Origin: Nostoc sp. CCCryo 231-06
GTDB lineage: Bacteria > Cyanobacteriota > Cyanobacteriia > Cyanobacteriales > Nostocaceae
Direction: 5' to 3'
DNA length: 34,821 nucleotides
Assembly (NCBI GenBank): GCA_023522315.1
Contig: JAHCSU010000476.1
Location: 1-34,821, forward strand
Positions 17,208 through 24,228 of the stretch are shown here, piece after piece (the stretch's first letter is position 1; the number at the start of each line of letters is the position of its first letter). The notes under the pieces are model-generated. The model did no database searches, was not told where the DNA came from, and saw only the letters and a list, made by a program, of their open reading frames with translations. The position numbers were made by a program, and so were the translations under genes.

Positions 17208-17239
17208 ACCGCCCTATGATAGTTAGTGGCGGTTTTTTT
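17208..17239 (+). terminator. Rho-independent terminator-like hairpin
   Basis: ACCGCC (17208-17213) pairs with GGCGGT (17228-17233), followed by seven T. It is 240 bases past the DUF362 stop, so it may end that transcript or an unrecognised small RNA from 17000-17200. Confidence 0.65.
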
Positions 17240-17572
17240 AGCTGATTAATTTGTTATCCAAAAACTTATACGGATTTATAATCTGTAAATTTGGATTGGG
17301 TATTTTGTTCAGATATGAACAAAGTTTGGCGATAACTTCTAGACCTCTACGCCACCTTCTAAAATATTTTTGAATCTACCTATATATAGATTGACAAAAT
17401 TGCTGTGGTATTATGTATACTTTAAAATTTAAATTATAAAATATCTGTTTAGTGTTATCACTGAATCCATGCTGCACACGCAGTTGATGCATGTGTATTT
17501 ATTCGGTAGCTATCCTTCGTTACAAAAATTATTCCTATCCATTTCTTGTCTAGCATCAAATTTTTTTGTGTA

Positions 17573-17675
17573 TACAGCGCTTCCGGCTATTATGCAATAC
17601 AGTTTTCCTCTTGCCCCTCTCCTATCATAGCTTTCAGTTTTGAGGATGTACCTCATAGCCGCCGGAGGTGCTGTA
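17573..17675. mobile_element. 103-bp MITE, TA-flanked, copy 1
   Basis: The left end TACAGCGCTTCCGGC and the reverse complement of the right end, TACAGCACCTCCGGC, agree at 13 of 15 positions; TA stands at each border, as expected for a Tc1/mariner or IS630-type target. It aligns without gaps to 27640-27742 at about three quarters identity over the same 103 bases. There is no transposase; it would need one in trans. Confidence 0.8.
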
Positions 17676-18021
17676 ACTACTGTATAACAATCAAAAGCAC
17701 TAAATATTTATCAGTACAATTGCTGTTTTGTGTCCTGTATCACAAATTAGCAATTCCAGTAAAATGACCTTATCAAAGGCGTTTTAGGATGTTATAATAA
17801 TGAAGTATCGGACAAATATGTTTTGCTAATTAATCTTTAAGCAGCGAAAAAATGTAATTTATGATGCTGTCAAAGTTGGGTTTGCGTATGCGAACCGTTA
17901 CACCATACAGGGAAACATCTGAAAATATTAATCACAAAATAAAACATGATTTGTTGACTTGTAATTTGGTATTAAGAATTTCATGTATTAAAACGCTATC
18001 ATGACAGTTGTAAAACTGGTT

Positions 18022-18039
18022 TAGCATTGTACAATGCTA
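18022..18039. promoter_or_regulatory. Perfect 18-base palindrome, possible operator
   Basis: TAGCATTGTACAATGCTA is a perfect palindrome 92 bases before the start of the small membrane protein gene. It is not part of the repeat families seen elsewhere in the window. Either a regulator site or a small hairpin is possible; the regulator is unknown. Confidence 0.4.
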
Positions 18040-18131
18040 CACATTTTACAGTTGAAAAATAGCTAAAATAGCATCAAGACTCTCACTGAGAGAGTAGACC
18101 TGCACAGTATTACGAATAACTTCAATTTTGT

Positions 18132-18320
18132 ATGAATTCAAATAGCCAGTCTGCCAATTCTAGCGACACATATTCCCAACGTTTGGCAGACATTGTGGGA
18201 ACTGCGATCGCTCTGGTGACTCTCATTCTACCCGTATTTGTCATCGCCCACTATTCTTCAACTAATGTTCAAAATAACCAGCAACCCCTGGTTCAAAATT
18301 TCAAAGGAAGTCAAGATTGA
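18132..18320 (+). CDS. Small single-span membrane protein, hypothetical
   Basis: 62 residues. It has a polar Asn/Ser-rich start (1-18), one hydrophobic helix at about 20-41 ([19 protein letters not shown]) and a Gln/Asn-rich tail. Composition and layout look like a real cyanobacterial small membrane protein, but I do not recognise a named family. The [15 protein letters not shown] region before the helix is amphipathic. There is no obvious ribosome site. The upstream palindrome and the downstream CTGAAATCTG/CAGATTTCAG hairpin (18425-18457) frame it as a single-gene unit. Confidence 0.65.
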   Translation: MNSNSQSANSSDTYSQRLADIVGTAIALVTLILPVFVIAHYSSTNVQNNQQPLVQNFKGSQD

Positions 18321-18531
18321 TAAAGCTTTCCAGTAGCATTTCACCACCAAGGAAGCTACAAAAAAGGAGAAAAATGATTTTGAGACAATCTCTCTATATT
18401 TACATGTAGTTGATCAGCAATAAGCTGAAATCTGTATTGTGTGACTCCAGATTTCAGTTGTCTTGACAGAGTACGGGCAGAAATAAATCCCCCCAACAGC
18501 AATCAAGGGCGGTAGAAAATAATACCCTCTT

Positions 18532-18570
18532 GGAAAAAGCGTTGCGAAGTTACTTCGCAACGCTTTTTCC
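18532..18570. terminator. Perfect 18-bp-stem hairpin
   Basis: GGAAAAAGCGTTGCGAAG (18532-18549) and its exact reverse complement (18553-18570) with loop TTA. A run of A on one arm and of T on the other makes it a likely bidirectional terminator; it could also be a dispersed repeat. Confidence 0.6.
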
Positions 18571-18822
18571 ATTTCAATTAGGAGTAGCAGAGATGAGGCA
18601 ATACCGTTCGGTTAAGGAATTTCTTGGTTGAGGCAGGCAGGGGAAGAAAAGAATGGCTGAACATATACCTCTTGCCTCCCCTGCTCCCTGCTCCCTGCCC
18701 CTCTGCCTCTTTCCAATGCCCCATCCCGTGAAATGAATACCTTGGGAAGAGATCCATATTGCCCTAAAATTCTACACGGGGAGCGAAACTGACTGAGTGC
18801 CCCCATGATTCATTGTTATCAG

Positions 18823-18827
18823 AGGAG
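18823..18827 (+). promoter_or_regulatory. Ribosome binding site fixing the ppa GTG start
   Basis: AGGAG six bases before GTG at 18834. An in-frame TTG at 18813 lies upstream of this site and is therefore not the start. Confidence 0.75.
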
Positions 18828-18833
18828 TTTTTT

Positions 18834-19346
18834 GTGGACTTATCTCGTATTCCTGCCCAACCGAAACCTGGTTTAATCAACGTTCTGATTGAAATTACTG
18901 GCAAAAGTAAAAATAAATACGAATACGACAAGGAACTAGAAGCTTTTGCTCTAGACCGAGTACTTTATTCCTCGGTACAATATCCTTATGACTACGGCTT
19001 TGTACCCAATACTTTGGCTGATGATGGCGATCCCCTAGATGGTATGGTCATAATTGATGAGCCAACCTTTCCAGGCTGTGTGATTGCTGCACGACCGATT
19101 GGCTTCTTGGAGATGATTGACGGTGGCGATCGCGATGAGAAGATCCTTTGTGTTCCTGACAAAGATCCGCGCTACACTCAGGTCAAATCCCTGAATGACT
19201 TAGCGCCACACCGCTTAGATGAAATTGCCGAATTTTTCCGTAGTTACAAAAATTTGGAAAAAAAGGTGACTGAAATTCTCGGTTGGCAAGATGTAGACAA
19301 AGTTGCAGCAATAGTAGAAAAATCCGTCAAAGCTTATAGAGGATAA
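18834..19346 (+). CDS. ppa: Inorganic pyrophosphatase (family I)
   Basis: 170 residues from GTG at 18834 ([13 protein letters not shown]), which matches the usual cyanobacterial N-terminus [10 protein letters not shown]. The family signature DGDPLDG sits in [15 protein letters not shown], with [11 protein letters not shown] before it and [12 protein letters not shown] after it, supplying the metal-binding Asp residues. It hydrolyses pyrophosphate to phosphate in the cytoplasm with Mg2+, pulling biosynthetic reactions forward. Length is normal. It is followed by heptamer repeats and then panD on the same strand, 184 bases away. Confidence 0.96.
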   Translation: MDLSRIPAQPKPGLINVLIEITGKSKNKYEYDKELEAFALDRVLYSSVQYPYDYGFVPNTLADDGDPLDGMVIIDEPTFPGCVIAARPIGFLEMIDGGDRDEKILCVPDKDPRYTQVKSLNDLAPHRLDEIAEFFRSYKNLEKKVTEILGWQDVDKVAAIVEKSVKAYRG

Positions 19347-19353
19347 TAGAAAA

Positions 19354-19425
19354 GTTAGGAGTTAGGAGTTAGGAGTTAAGAGTTAAGAGTTATGAAGTTA
19401 TGAATTTTTATTCCTAACTCCTCAC
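19354..19425. repeat. Heptamer tandem repeats (STRR type)
   Basis: GTTAGGA repeated three times, then GTTAAGA and GTTATGA variants, and the complementary TCCTAACTCCTCAC at the far end, so the stretch can fold back. It is the same type as 6336-6450. Confidence 0.75.
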
Positions 19426-19430
19426 ATCCT

Positions 19431-19490
19431 GTACAGACGCGATTCATCGCGCCACTTCTATTGTACAGACGCGATGAATCGCGTCTGTAC
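19431..19490. repeat. Two copies of the GTACAGACGCGAT palindrome
   Basis: GTACAGACGCGATTCATCGC starts at 19431. A full palindrome at 19463-19490 has 13-base arms (GTACAGACGCGAT) and a two-base loop. It lies directly upstream of panD; an in-frame ATG within it (19474) is part of the repeat and is not the gene start. Confidence 0.7.
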
Positions 19491-19530
19491 TTGTTACGGA
19501 TCGCAAAATCTGTCACCAACCCAAACCCAA

Positions 19531-19914
19531 ATGCAGCGCACTCTCCTTTTGGCAAAAATTCATAACTGCACCCTCACGGGGGCAAATATCAACTATGTGG
19601 GTAGTATCAGCATTGATGAAATGCTTTTGGAAAAAGCTGGCATCTTACCCTATGAGCAGGTGCAAGTAGTTAATAATGCCAACGGTCAGCGCTTTATTAC
19701 TTATGCGATCCCGGCTCCAGCCCATTCAGGAATAATTGAGCTAAATGGGGGTGCGGCACGTCTAGGCATTATTGGCGATCGCTTGATTATAATGACTTAC
19801 GGGCAGTTCACTCCAGAAGAGTTAAAAAGTTACTGTCCCACGGTAGTCATTGTGGATGAAAAAAACAGGCTGTTAGAAGTGCGGCGCTACGATGACCTGC
19901 TCAGTAAGGTCTAA
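19531..19914 (+). CDS. panD: Aspartate 1-decarboxylase
   Basis: 127 residues from the ATG at 19531 ([13 protein letters not shown], the family start). The self-cleavage site Gly24-Ser25 lies in [10 protein letters not shown]; Lys9, Arg54, Thr57 and Tyr58 occupy the same positions as the catalytic residues of the E. coli enzyme. The proenzyme cleaves itself to form a pyruvoyl group on Ser25 and decarboxylates aspartate to beta-alanine for pantothenate and coenzyme A. No clear Shine-Dalgarno is seen. The next gene starts 12 bases after the stop, so the two are probably one transcript. Confidence 0.96.
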   Translation: MQRTLLLAKIHNCTLTGANINYVGSISIDEMLLEKAGILPYEQVQVVNNANGQRFITYAIPAPAHSGIIELNGGAARLGIIGDRLIIMTYGQFTPEELKSYCPTVVIVDEKNRLLEVRRYDDLLSKV

Positions 19915-19926
19915 TTGTCAAGGAAA

Positions 19927-20829
19927 ATGTCAAATTTTGAGTTGTCGGATTCCCAGAGCTACATAAGAGAAAATTCATCTACCCTGTCAAGTAGCCCAGC
20001 AGGTGAATTTATCGTGCAATTTTGGGGTGTAAGAGGTTTGATTCCCACTCCAAGTAGCAATACCAGTCGTTATGGTGGTAATACCGCTTGTGTAGAAATG
20101 CATGTAGCTGGAAAACGCTTGATTTTTGATGGCGGTACTGGCTTACGCATACTGGGTAAAACTTGGCAAGAACTGCAACAGCCAGTAGAAGCCCATTTAT
20201 TTTTTACCAACTGCCAATCAAATCGTATTCAAGGGTTTCCCTTTTTTGCTCCCGCATTTATTGGGGAAAATTGCTTCCATATTTACGGCACAGCTGCCTC
20301 AAATGGAGCCTCTATCAAACAATGTCTGTACGATCAGATGCTCCAGCCCCACTTTCCTTACCCTTTACAGGTAATCCAGTCGGAATTGCAGTTTTACAAT
20401 TTGACTCCAGACAGTGATGTAAAGCTAGATGATGTCACCATTACAATCGCATTAATTAATCAAACTCAGCGCTCAGTTGGCTACCGAGTTAGTTGGCAAG
20501 ATTATAGTGTTGCTTACATCACCGATTTGCACCAGAATGGTGATCAAGTGGAGCGAGAGCGGATTTTAGAGTTCATTAAAGGCGTTGACTTGTTGATTGC
20601 CAATGCCACTTACACTCCCCCTACGTCTCACAACCATGATTCTGCTGATTTACTCTGGCAAGCTGCGGTGAATGCGGCTCTGAATGCTGGCGTTAAACGG
20701 CTAGCCATTTCTCATCATCACCCAGATGACCATGATGATTTTCTTGACCAGGTTAAAGTCGATGTTAAATCTGCCTTTCCTCAAGCAATACTAGCCCATG
20801 AAGGTCTAGTTTTAGTTGTTGGTAAGTGA
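19927..20829 (+). CDS. Metallo-beta-lactamase-fold protein with degenerate metal site
   Basis: 300 residues from the ATG at 19927, preceded by AAGGA; it starts MSNFELSDSQ. The fold is clear: FIVQFWGVRGLIPTPSSNTSRYGGNTACVE, given here by its pattern VRG-x-IPTP and RYGGNTACVE, then LIFDGGTGLRILG. Where active relatives have HxHxDH followed by IQGFPFF, this protein reads NCQSNR (95-100) before IQGFPFF, so all four ligand positions are changed. The later Asp in the D-A-x-Y-T segment is Asn (ANATYT). A histidine-rich stretch, SHHHPDDHDD, remains near the end. It is probably non-catalytic or uses another site. Translationally close to panD; any link to pantothenate is inference. Confidence 0.85.
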   Translation: MSNFELSDSQSYIRENSSTLSSSPAGEFIVQFWGVRGLIPTPSSNTSRYGGNTACVEMHVAGKRLIFDGGTGLRILGKTWQELQQPVEAHLFFTNCQSNRIQGFPFFAPAFIGENCFHIYGTAASNGASIKQCLYDQMLQPHFPYPLQVIQSELQFYNLTPDSDVKLDDVTITIALINQTQRSVGYRVSWQDYSVAYITDLHQNGDQVERERILEFIKGVDLLIANATYTPPTSHNHDSADLLWQAAVNAALNAGVKRLAISHHHPDDHDDFLDQVKVDVKSAFPQAILAHEGLVLVVGK

Positions 20830-21195
20830 TTTAGAGTCGTTGGCACTTTAAAATCGGTGGTAAAGCGATGCTTACGGCGGTAAGCTATGCACAAGCACTG
20901 ACTTGTCAGTTCGCTTTTCTGTCGATATGGCGTGAACTCAGGTCAACTTAACGTAAAAGCCATGTCCCGCAAGGAACTGAAGTTCCTTGCTAATAGCCAA
21001 AGTCATCTAAAGATGACTAAATAATCTGAAAAATCTTTAGTCTACTTCAGTAGACTTTAGCTATTAGCCTGGAACTTTAGTTCCAGGCGGGTGAGTCAAG
21101 CCGAAAGTTTTGCTATTTCAAGGCTTTTGTTGACACCACTGAGCAATACTGTGCCCCTACTATTCCACACTATTAAAATCGGCTATATTGCCCTT
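20830..21195. other. Intergenic region with palindromic elements, between convergent genes
   Basis: No gene. It has a small hairpin GCTTAC/GTAAGC at about 20878-20893 and the 126-bp four-hairpin element described separately. Both flanking genes end here, so the hairpins could stop transcription from both sides. Confidence 0.6.
20966..21091. repeat. 126-bp element of four two-base-loop hairpins
   Basis: Hairpin 1: GCAAGGAACT-GA-AGTTCCTTGC. Hairpin 2: AGTCATCT-AA-AGATGACT. Hairpin 3: AGTCTACT-TC-AGTAGACT. Hairpin 4: CCTGGAACT-TT-AGTTCCAGG. The ends also pair with each other: CCCGC with GCGGG, and GCTAATAGC with GCTATTAGC. The whole unit is therefore an inverted repeat made of smaller inverted repeats, able to form a cloverleaf. 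Confidence 0.75.
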
Positions 21196-22428
21196 TTAGG
21201 AAGCATTTTGCAACTCGGCTGTGCGGATTGAAAGCTGCTGTGTTTGATTACCTCGTTGGACTTTCACCTGTAATACTTGACCAAGACGACTGTCTTCCAC
21301 AAGGTTCTGCAATTGTTCAGCACTGGTAATAGCTTTACCATCAATTTGCAGAATTACATCCCCGCGCCGGATACCCGCAGATGCGGCGGGAGAATTGGGG
21401 ACAACTCGCATTACAAAAACACCATTAATTTCTGGTATCTGAATAGGAGAGTTGGGATCGGTGTTATTTTCCTTGGCAAGTTCGGGTGTCAAAGTTAGCA
21501 TTTGCACACCTAGATAGGGGTGAGCAACTTTGCCATCACGTTGCAGTTGCGCGGCGATCGCTTTAGCTTTATCAATAGGAATGGCAAACCCAATACCCAT
21601 CGCGTCAGGACGAATGGCTGTGTTAATACCAATCACTTCACCTTGACCATTCAATAGCGGCCCGCCAGAGTTACCAGGGTTAATGGCGGCGTCTGTTTGA
21701 ATAAAATCCAAACGTTTGTCACTAATGCCGACTTGGGCGCTGGAACGTTTGAGAGTACTGACAATTCCCAAGGTAACGGTGTTATCAAATCCCAAAGGAT
21801 TACCAACTGCGATCGCCCAGTCTCCTACTTGGACATTATTAGAAGAACCCAAGGGCGCTACTGGTAAATCGCTACCAGCATTAATCTTGACTACTGCCAA
21901 ATCTGTGACTTCATCAATACCTTGAACTTTCCCTTCAAAGGTGCGACCATCTTTGAGCCGGACTGTTACTTTATCAGCTTTATCGACCACATGAGCATTA
22001 GTCATAACTAACCCGCTCTTGTCAATAATAAAACCTGAGCCTAAACCGCGTAACTGCTGCTCAGGAGGCATCTGTTGGGAGAAACCGTCACCAAAAAACC
22101 GCCGGAAAAAGGGGTCTTCCATAAATGGATCAACGCGACGAGTAATTGTCCGCTCAGTATCAATCCGAACAACTGCTGAACCGACACGATTTACTGCTGC
22201 CGTGACAAAGCTAGTGCTACCGATCGCAGCAGTGGGTGGTGATTGCCGTTGGGCAATCAGTTGTGAAGTATCTCCGGCAGTTACTAGGGGTGCTGGTTCG
22301 GCTTGGGAGGGCAACACTTGCAATGTGCTAACCATTAGCACAACTCCGAGCGCGATCGCTAAAACATGAGTAGTAAGTTGACGTAGAGATCGGGATATTT
22401 TGGGAAATCGCATAATCACAGCCAACAT
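21196..22428 (-). CDS. HhoA/HhoB/HtrA-type trypsin-like serine protease with PDZ domain
   Basis: 410 residues. An N-terminal export signal or anchor (about 20-43, ending in PSQAEPA) leads to a linker, the protease domain and one PDZ domain at about 305-400. The catalytic triad is His146 (TNAHVV), Asp176 (TDLAVVKI) and Ser254 (GNSGGPL). Methionine 6 is an alternative start. Such Deg proteases degrade or refold damaged proteins in the periplasm or thylakoid lumen under heat and light stress. With a single PDZ it matches cyanobacterial HhoA, HhoB or HtrA, which cannot be told apart here. It lies 65 bases downstream of the D-Ala-D-Ala carboxypeptidase gene on the same strand. Confidence 0.94.
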   Translation of the reverse strand: MLAVIMRFPKISRSLRQLTTHVLAIALGVVLMVSTLQVLPSQAEPAPLVTAGDTSQLIAQRQSPPTAAIGSTSFVTAAVNRVGSAVVRIDTERTITRRVDPFMEDPFFRRFFGDGFSQQMPPEQQLRGLGSGFIIDKSGLVMTNAHVVDKADKVTVRLKDGRTFEGKVQGIDEVTDLAVVKINAGSDLPVAPLGSSNNVQVGDWAIAVGNPLGFDNTVTLGIVSTLKRSSAQVGISDKRLDFIQTDAAINPGNSGGPLLNGQGEVIGINTAIRPDAMGIGFAIPIDKAKAIAAQLQRDGKVAHPYLGVQMLTLTPELAKENNTDPNSPIQIPEINGVFVMRVVPNSPAASAGIRRGDVILQIDGKAITSAEQLQNLVEDSRLGQVLQVKVQRGNQTQQLSIRTAELQNAS

Positions 22429-22493
22429 TTTTATAAGCCTAATTGTTGCTTAGTCGTGACAAATCTATATATAGTTATTTTTACCAAGATAAA

Positions 22494-23816
22494 CTAACTT
22501 TTGAACAAGATTTCATTCCGACTGGCTGCGCCTAGCTGGGGTAAAGAGTTGATAGCTGAGTGGGGAGTCAGCGCAACAGGAACGGTTAGAGGTAGTTGTA
22601 ATTGTTTTACAACCCTTTGCAGTAGATGGTCTTGTCCAGTCCGCAAACCCCAGACATTTGTCCCACGATTGATAATAGCAAACCAAACCAAACCGCGATC
22701 GCGTGTGGGCATCACTCCCGCCAAAGCGCTTACATCGCGGAGAGTGCCAGTTTTGATCACAGTAGCAAGGGGAATATGTCTGGAGTGTAGTGTCCCCCGG
22801 TGATCAAATCCAGACATGGGAAACAAGTCAGCCAGATTCAGTTGATGGGCAGATGCCTCACCTTGAATAGCCATCAACATGGCACAAGCAGCTCTAGGGG
22901 AAATGCGATTTTCCGGCCCTAATCCAGAACCATTGATTAACTGAATTTCTACTTGTGGCACTCTCGCAAGATTAGCAGCAGTTGATTGCACTACAGATGC
23001 TCCTCCCACTGAGTCTGCCAGCATCTCTGCCATATCATTGTTACTGTAAACATTCATTTCCTTGATTAGTTGTTTCAAAGGCAATGAGCGATGACGCATT
23101 AACAAAATCTGTCGAGGGTTTGGTTGCGCCTCAACTTTCACCGCACCTGCAATGAGAACTTGAGGCTTGGGCGTTCCCTTGGGCATAATTGAGTGTGTAT
23201 AAATAGCGGGGTGGCCCCAAGTCGCACGATTTAGTGTTTGCTTGAGCATCAGACCTGCTAGCATCGGCTGACGTTGGAAATTCATAGCAAAACTGCCAGT
23301 AATGAGCAAATTTCCCTTTACCTGCTTGATGCCCATTTTATTGAGAGTATTACCAAGAGCGATCGCTTCTTCCCAAACAAACATCGGATCGCCACCACCA
23401 GTAATCACCAAATCGCCCTGCACAACCCCATTTAGCACTGGGCCAGTAGCACTGACTAAGGTATCAAATTGGTAGTCTGGCCCCCAAGTTTTCAAAGCAA
23501 CTAGTGAAGTAGCAATTTTGGTTAAAGAGGCAGCTGGGAGAGGTGTTGTACCTTGGTGATTTGCCATTAGCATTGGCCCCGACTGCATCCAAATTCCCTG
23601 ACTCTGGGCCAGATTTTGCGCTATCAGTTTCGATGTTACAAGCTCTTTCAGATATTCCTGCACCGTAGTAGCCCCAGCTGGATTGGGATCAGGGGCAATA
23701 ACTAAGCCAGGGCTACTTTGCCAAGTCAAAGCGTCTAAGGCATCTAGAGGTTTGATTTGTACCCCAGCCATCTCTAGCCAGAGCGACACCAAACCTGAAC
23801 CCAATAATTCCAGCAT
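22494..23816 (-). CDS. D-alanyl-D-alanine carboxypeptidase (peptidase S13, DacB/PBP4 type)
   Basis: 440 residues. All three penicillin-binding motifs are present: SLTK (Ser97-Lys100), SNN (258-260, in VYSNNDMAEML) and KTG (355-357, in VIKTGTLRD). The insertion between the first and second motifs is smaller than in E. coli PBP4. The N-terminus has only a modest hydrophobic stretch (MLELLGSGLVSLWLEMAGV) rather than a clear signal peptide, so export or membrane attachment is likely but not certain. It trims or cuts D-Ala bonds in peptidoglycan. It sits upstream of the HtrA-type protease; the two could form an envelope-maintenance pair. Confidence 0.9.
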   Translation of the reverse strand: MLELLGSGLVSLWLEMAGVQIKPLDALDALTWQSSPGLVIAPDPNPAGATTVQEYLKELVTSKLIAQNLAQSQGIWMQSGPMLMANHQGTTPLPAASLTKIATSLVALKTWGPDYQFDTLVSATGPVLNGVVQGDLVITGGGDPMFVWEEAIALGNTLNKMGIKQVKGNLLITGSFAMNFQRQPMLAGLMLKQTLNRATWGHPAIYTHSIMPKGTPKPQVLIAGAVKVEAQPNPRQILLMRHRSLPLKQLIKEMNVYSNNDMAEMLADSVGGASVVQSTAANLARVPQVEIQLINGSGLGPENRISPRAACAMLMAIQGEASAHQLNLADLFPMSGFDHRGTLHSRHIPLATVIKTGTLRDVSALAGVMPTRDRGLVWFAIINRGTNVWGLRTGQDHLLQRVVKQLQLPLTVPVALTPHSAINSLPQLGAASRNEILFKS

Positions 23817-24194
23817 ATTTTATTCCTCTACGTCTGTTTAGGATGTTTTATATTATTTCCTGTGCCAATATACACGCTTTTTTATGCCGATCAGCATTGA
23901 GTCACAATAACTGGTGTATTTAGATTGGGTTTTTTAGTCTACAACCCACAAATCAAAACCTCACCCTCGCTTTACCCAAGGGTAAATCTTTCCCTCTCCT
24001 TACTAAGGTTACGGTGTACACACAAGTCCTTTAGACGCGATAAATCGCGTCTCTACATGAGATAAATCGCGTCTCTACATGAGGGCTTTCTGGCTTATCC
24101 CAAGGGTATTAGGGTAAAACTGGATTTTACTTGTGCAGGACTTACGCAAACAATAGCCGAAAAGAATGATTTTTAGGTAGGGGCAATTCATGAA
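23817..24194. other. Intergenic region containing nested repeat elements
   Basis: From 23817 to 24009 there is no gene, only AT-rich spacer with a partial CCTCACCC...CCCTCTCCTTA repeat. From 24010 it is inside the 236-bp element. No promoter for the downstream CHAT gene is clear. Confidence 0.55.
24033..24082. repeat. AGACGCGAT palindrome and exact 22-bp tandem duplication
   Basis: AGACGCGAT-AA-ATCGCGTCT at 24033-24052. The 22 bases at 24039-24060, beginning GATAAATCGCGTC, are repeated exactly at 24061-24082. Confidence 0.75.
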
Positions 24195-24228
24195 TTGCCC
24201 CTACATGGTGTAATTTTGCGTAAGTCCT
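24137..24228. mobile_element. 92-bp inner inverted-repeat element
   Basis: AGGACTTACGCAAA (24137-24150) and its exact reverse complement TTTGCGTAAGTCCT (24215-24228) form 14-base terminal repeats. Inside lies a perfect 28-base palindrome at 24177-24204, arm GTAGGGGCAATTCA. It lacks coding capacity and looks like an insertion within the larger element. Confidence 0.75.

Larger units (their letters stand above)
16967..18131. other. Long intergenic region (1.16 kb)
   Basis: No gene is supported. It contains a terminator-like hairpin at 17208-17239, a 103-bp TA-flanked inverted-repeat element at 17573-17675 and an 18-base palindrome at 18022-18039. Otherwise it is AT-rich. Short open frames at 16947-17177 and 17546-17767 lack ribosome sites; the second is mostly the element. 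A 13-codon frame, MQTSLQQFDLLAE, at about 17136-17177 sits just before the terminator. It could be a peptide or the tail of a lost gene. Confidence 0.5.
18321..18833. other. Intergenic region before ppa
   Basis: No gene is supported. It contains an 11-codon frame (MILRQSLYIYM, 18374-18409) with a good AGGAG four bases upstream, a hairpin CTGAAATCTG/CAGATTTCAG (18425-18434 with 18448-18457), a long hairpin at 18532-18570, and a pyrimidine-rich run of CTCCCTG-type repeats at about 18670-18715. Confidence 0.5.

Noticed and set aside
17546..17767. 73-codon frame ending shortly before 17770
   Set aside because: Its similarity to the end of the serine protease comes from the shared 103-bp element, not from a duplicated protease gene.
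19474..19530. Upstream in-frame ATG for panD
   Set aside because: It lies within the palindromic repeat; the ATG at 19531 places Ser25 and the other catalytic residues at their standard numbers.
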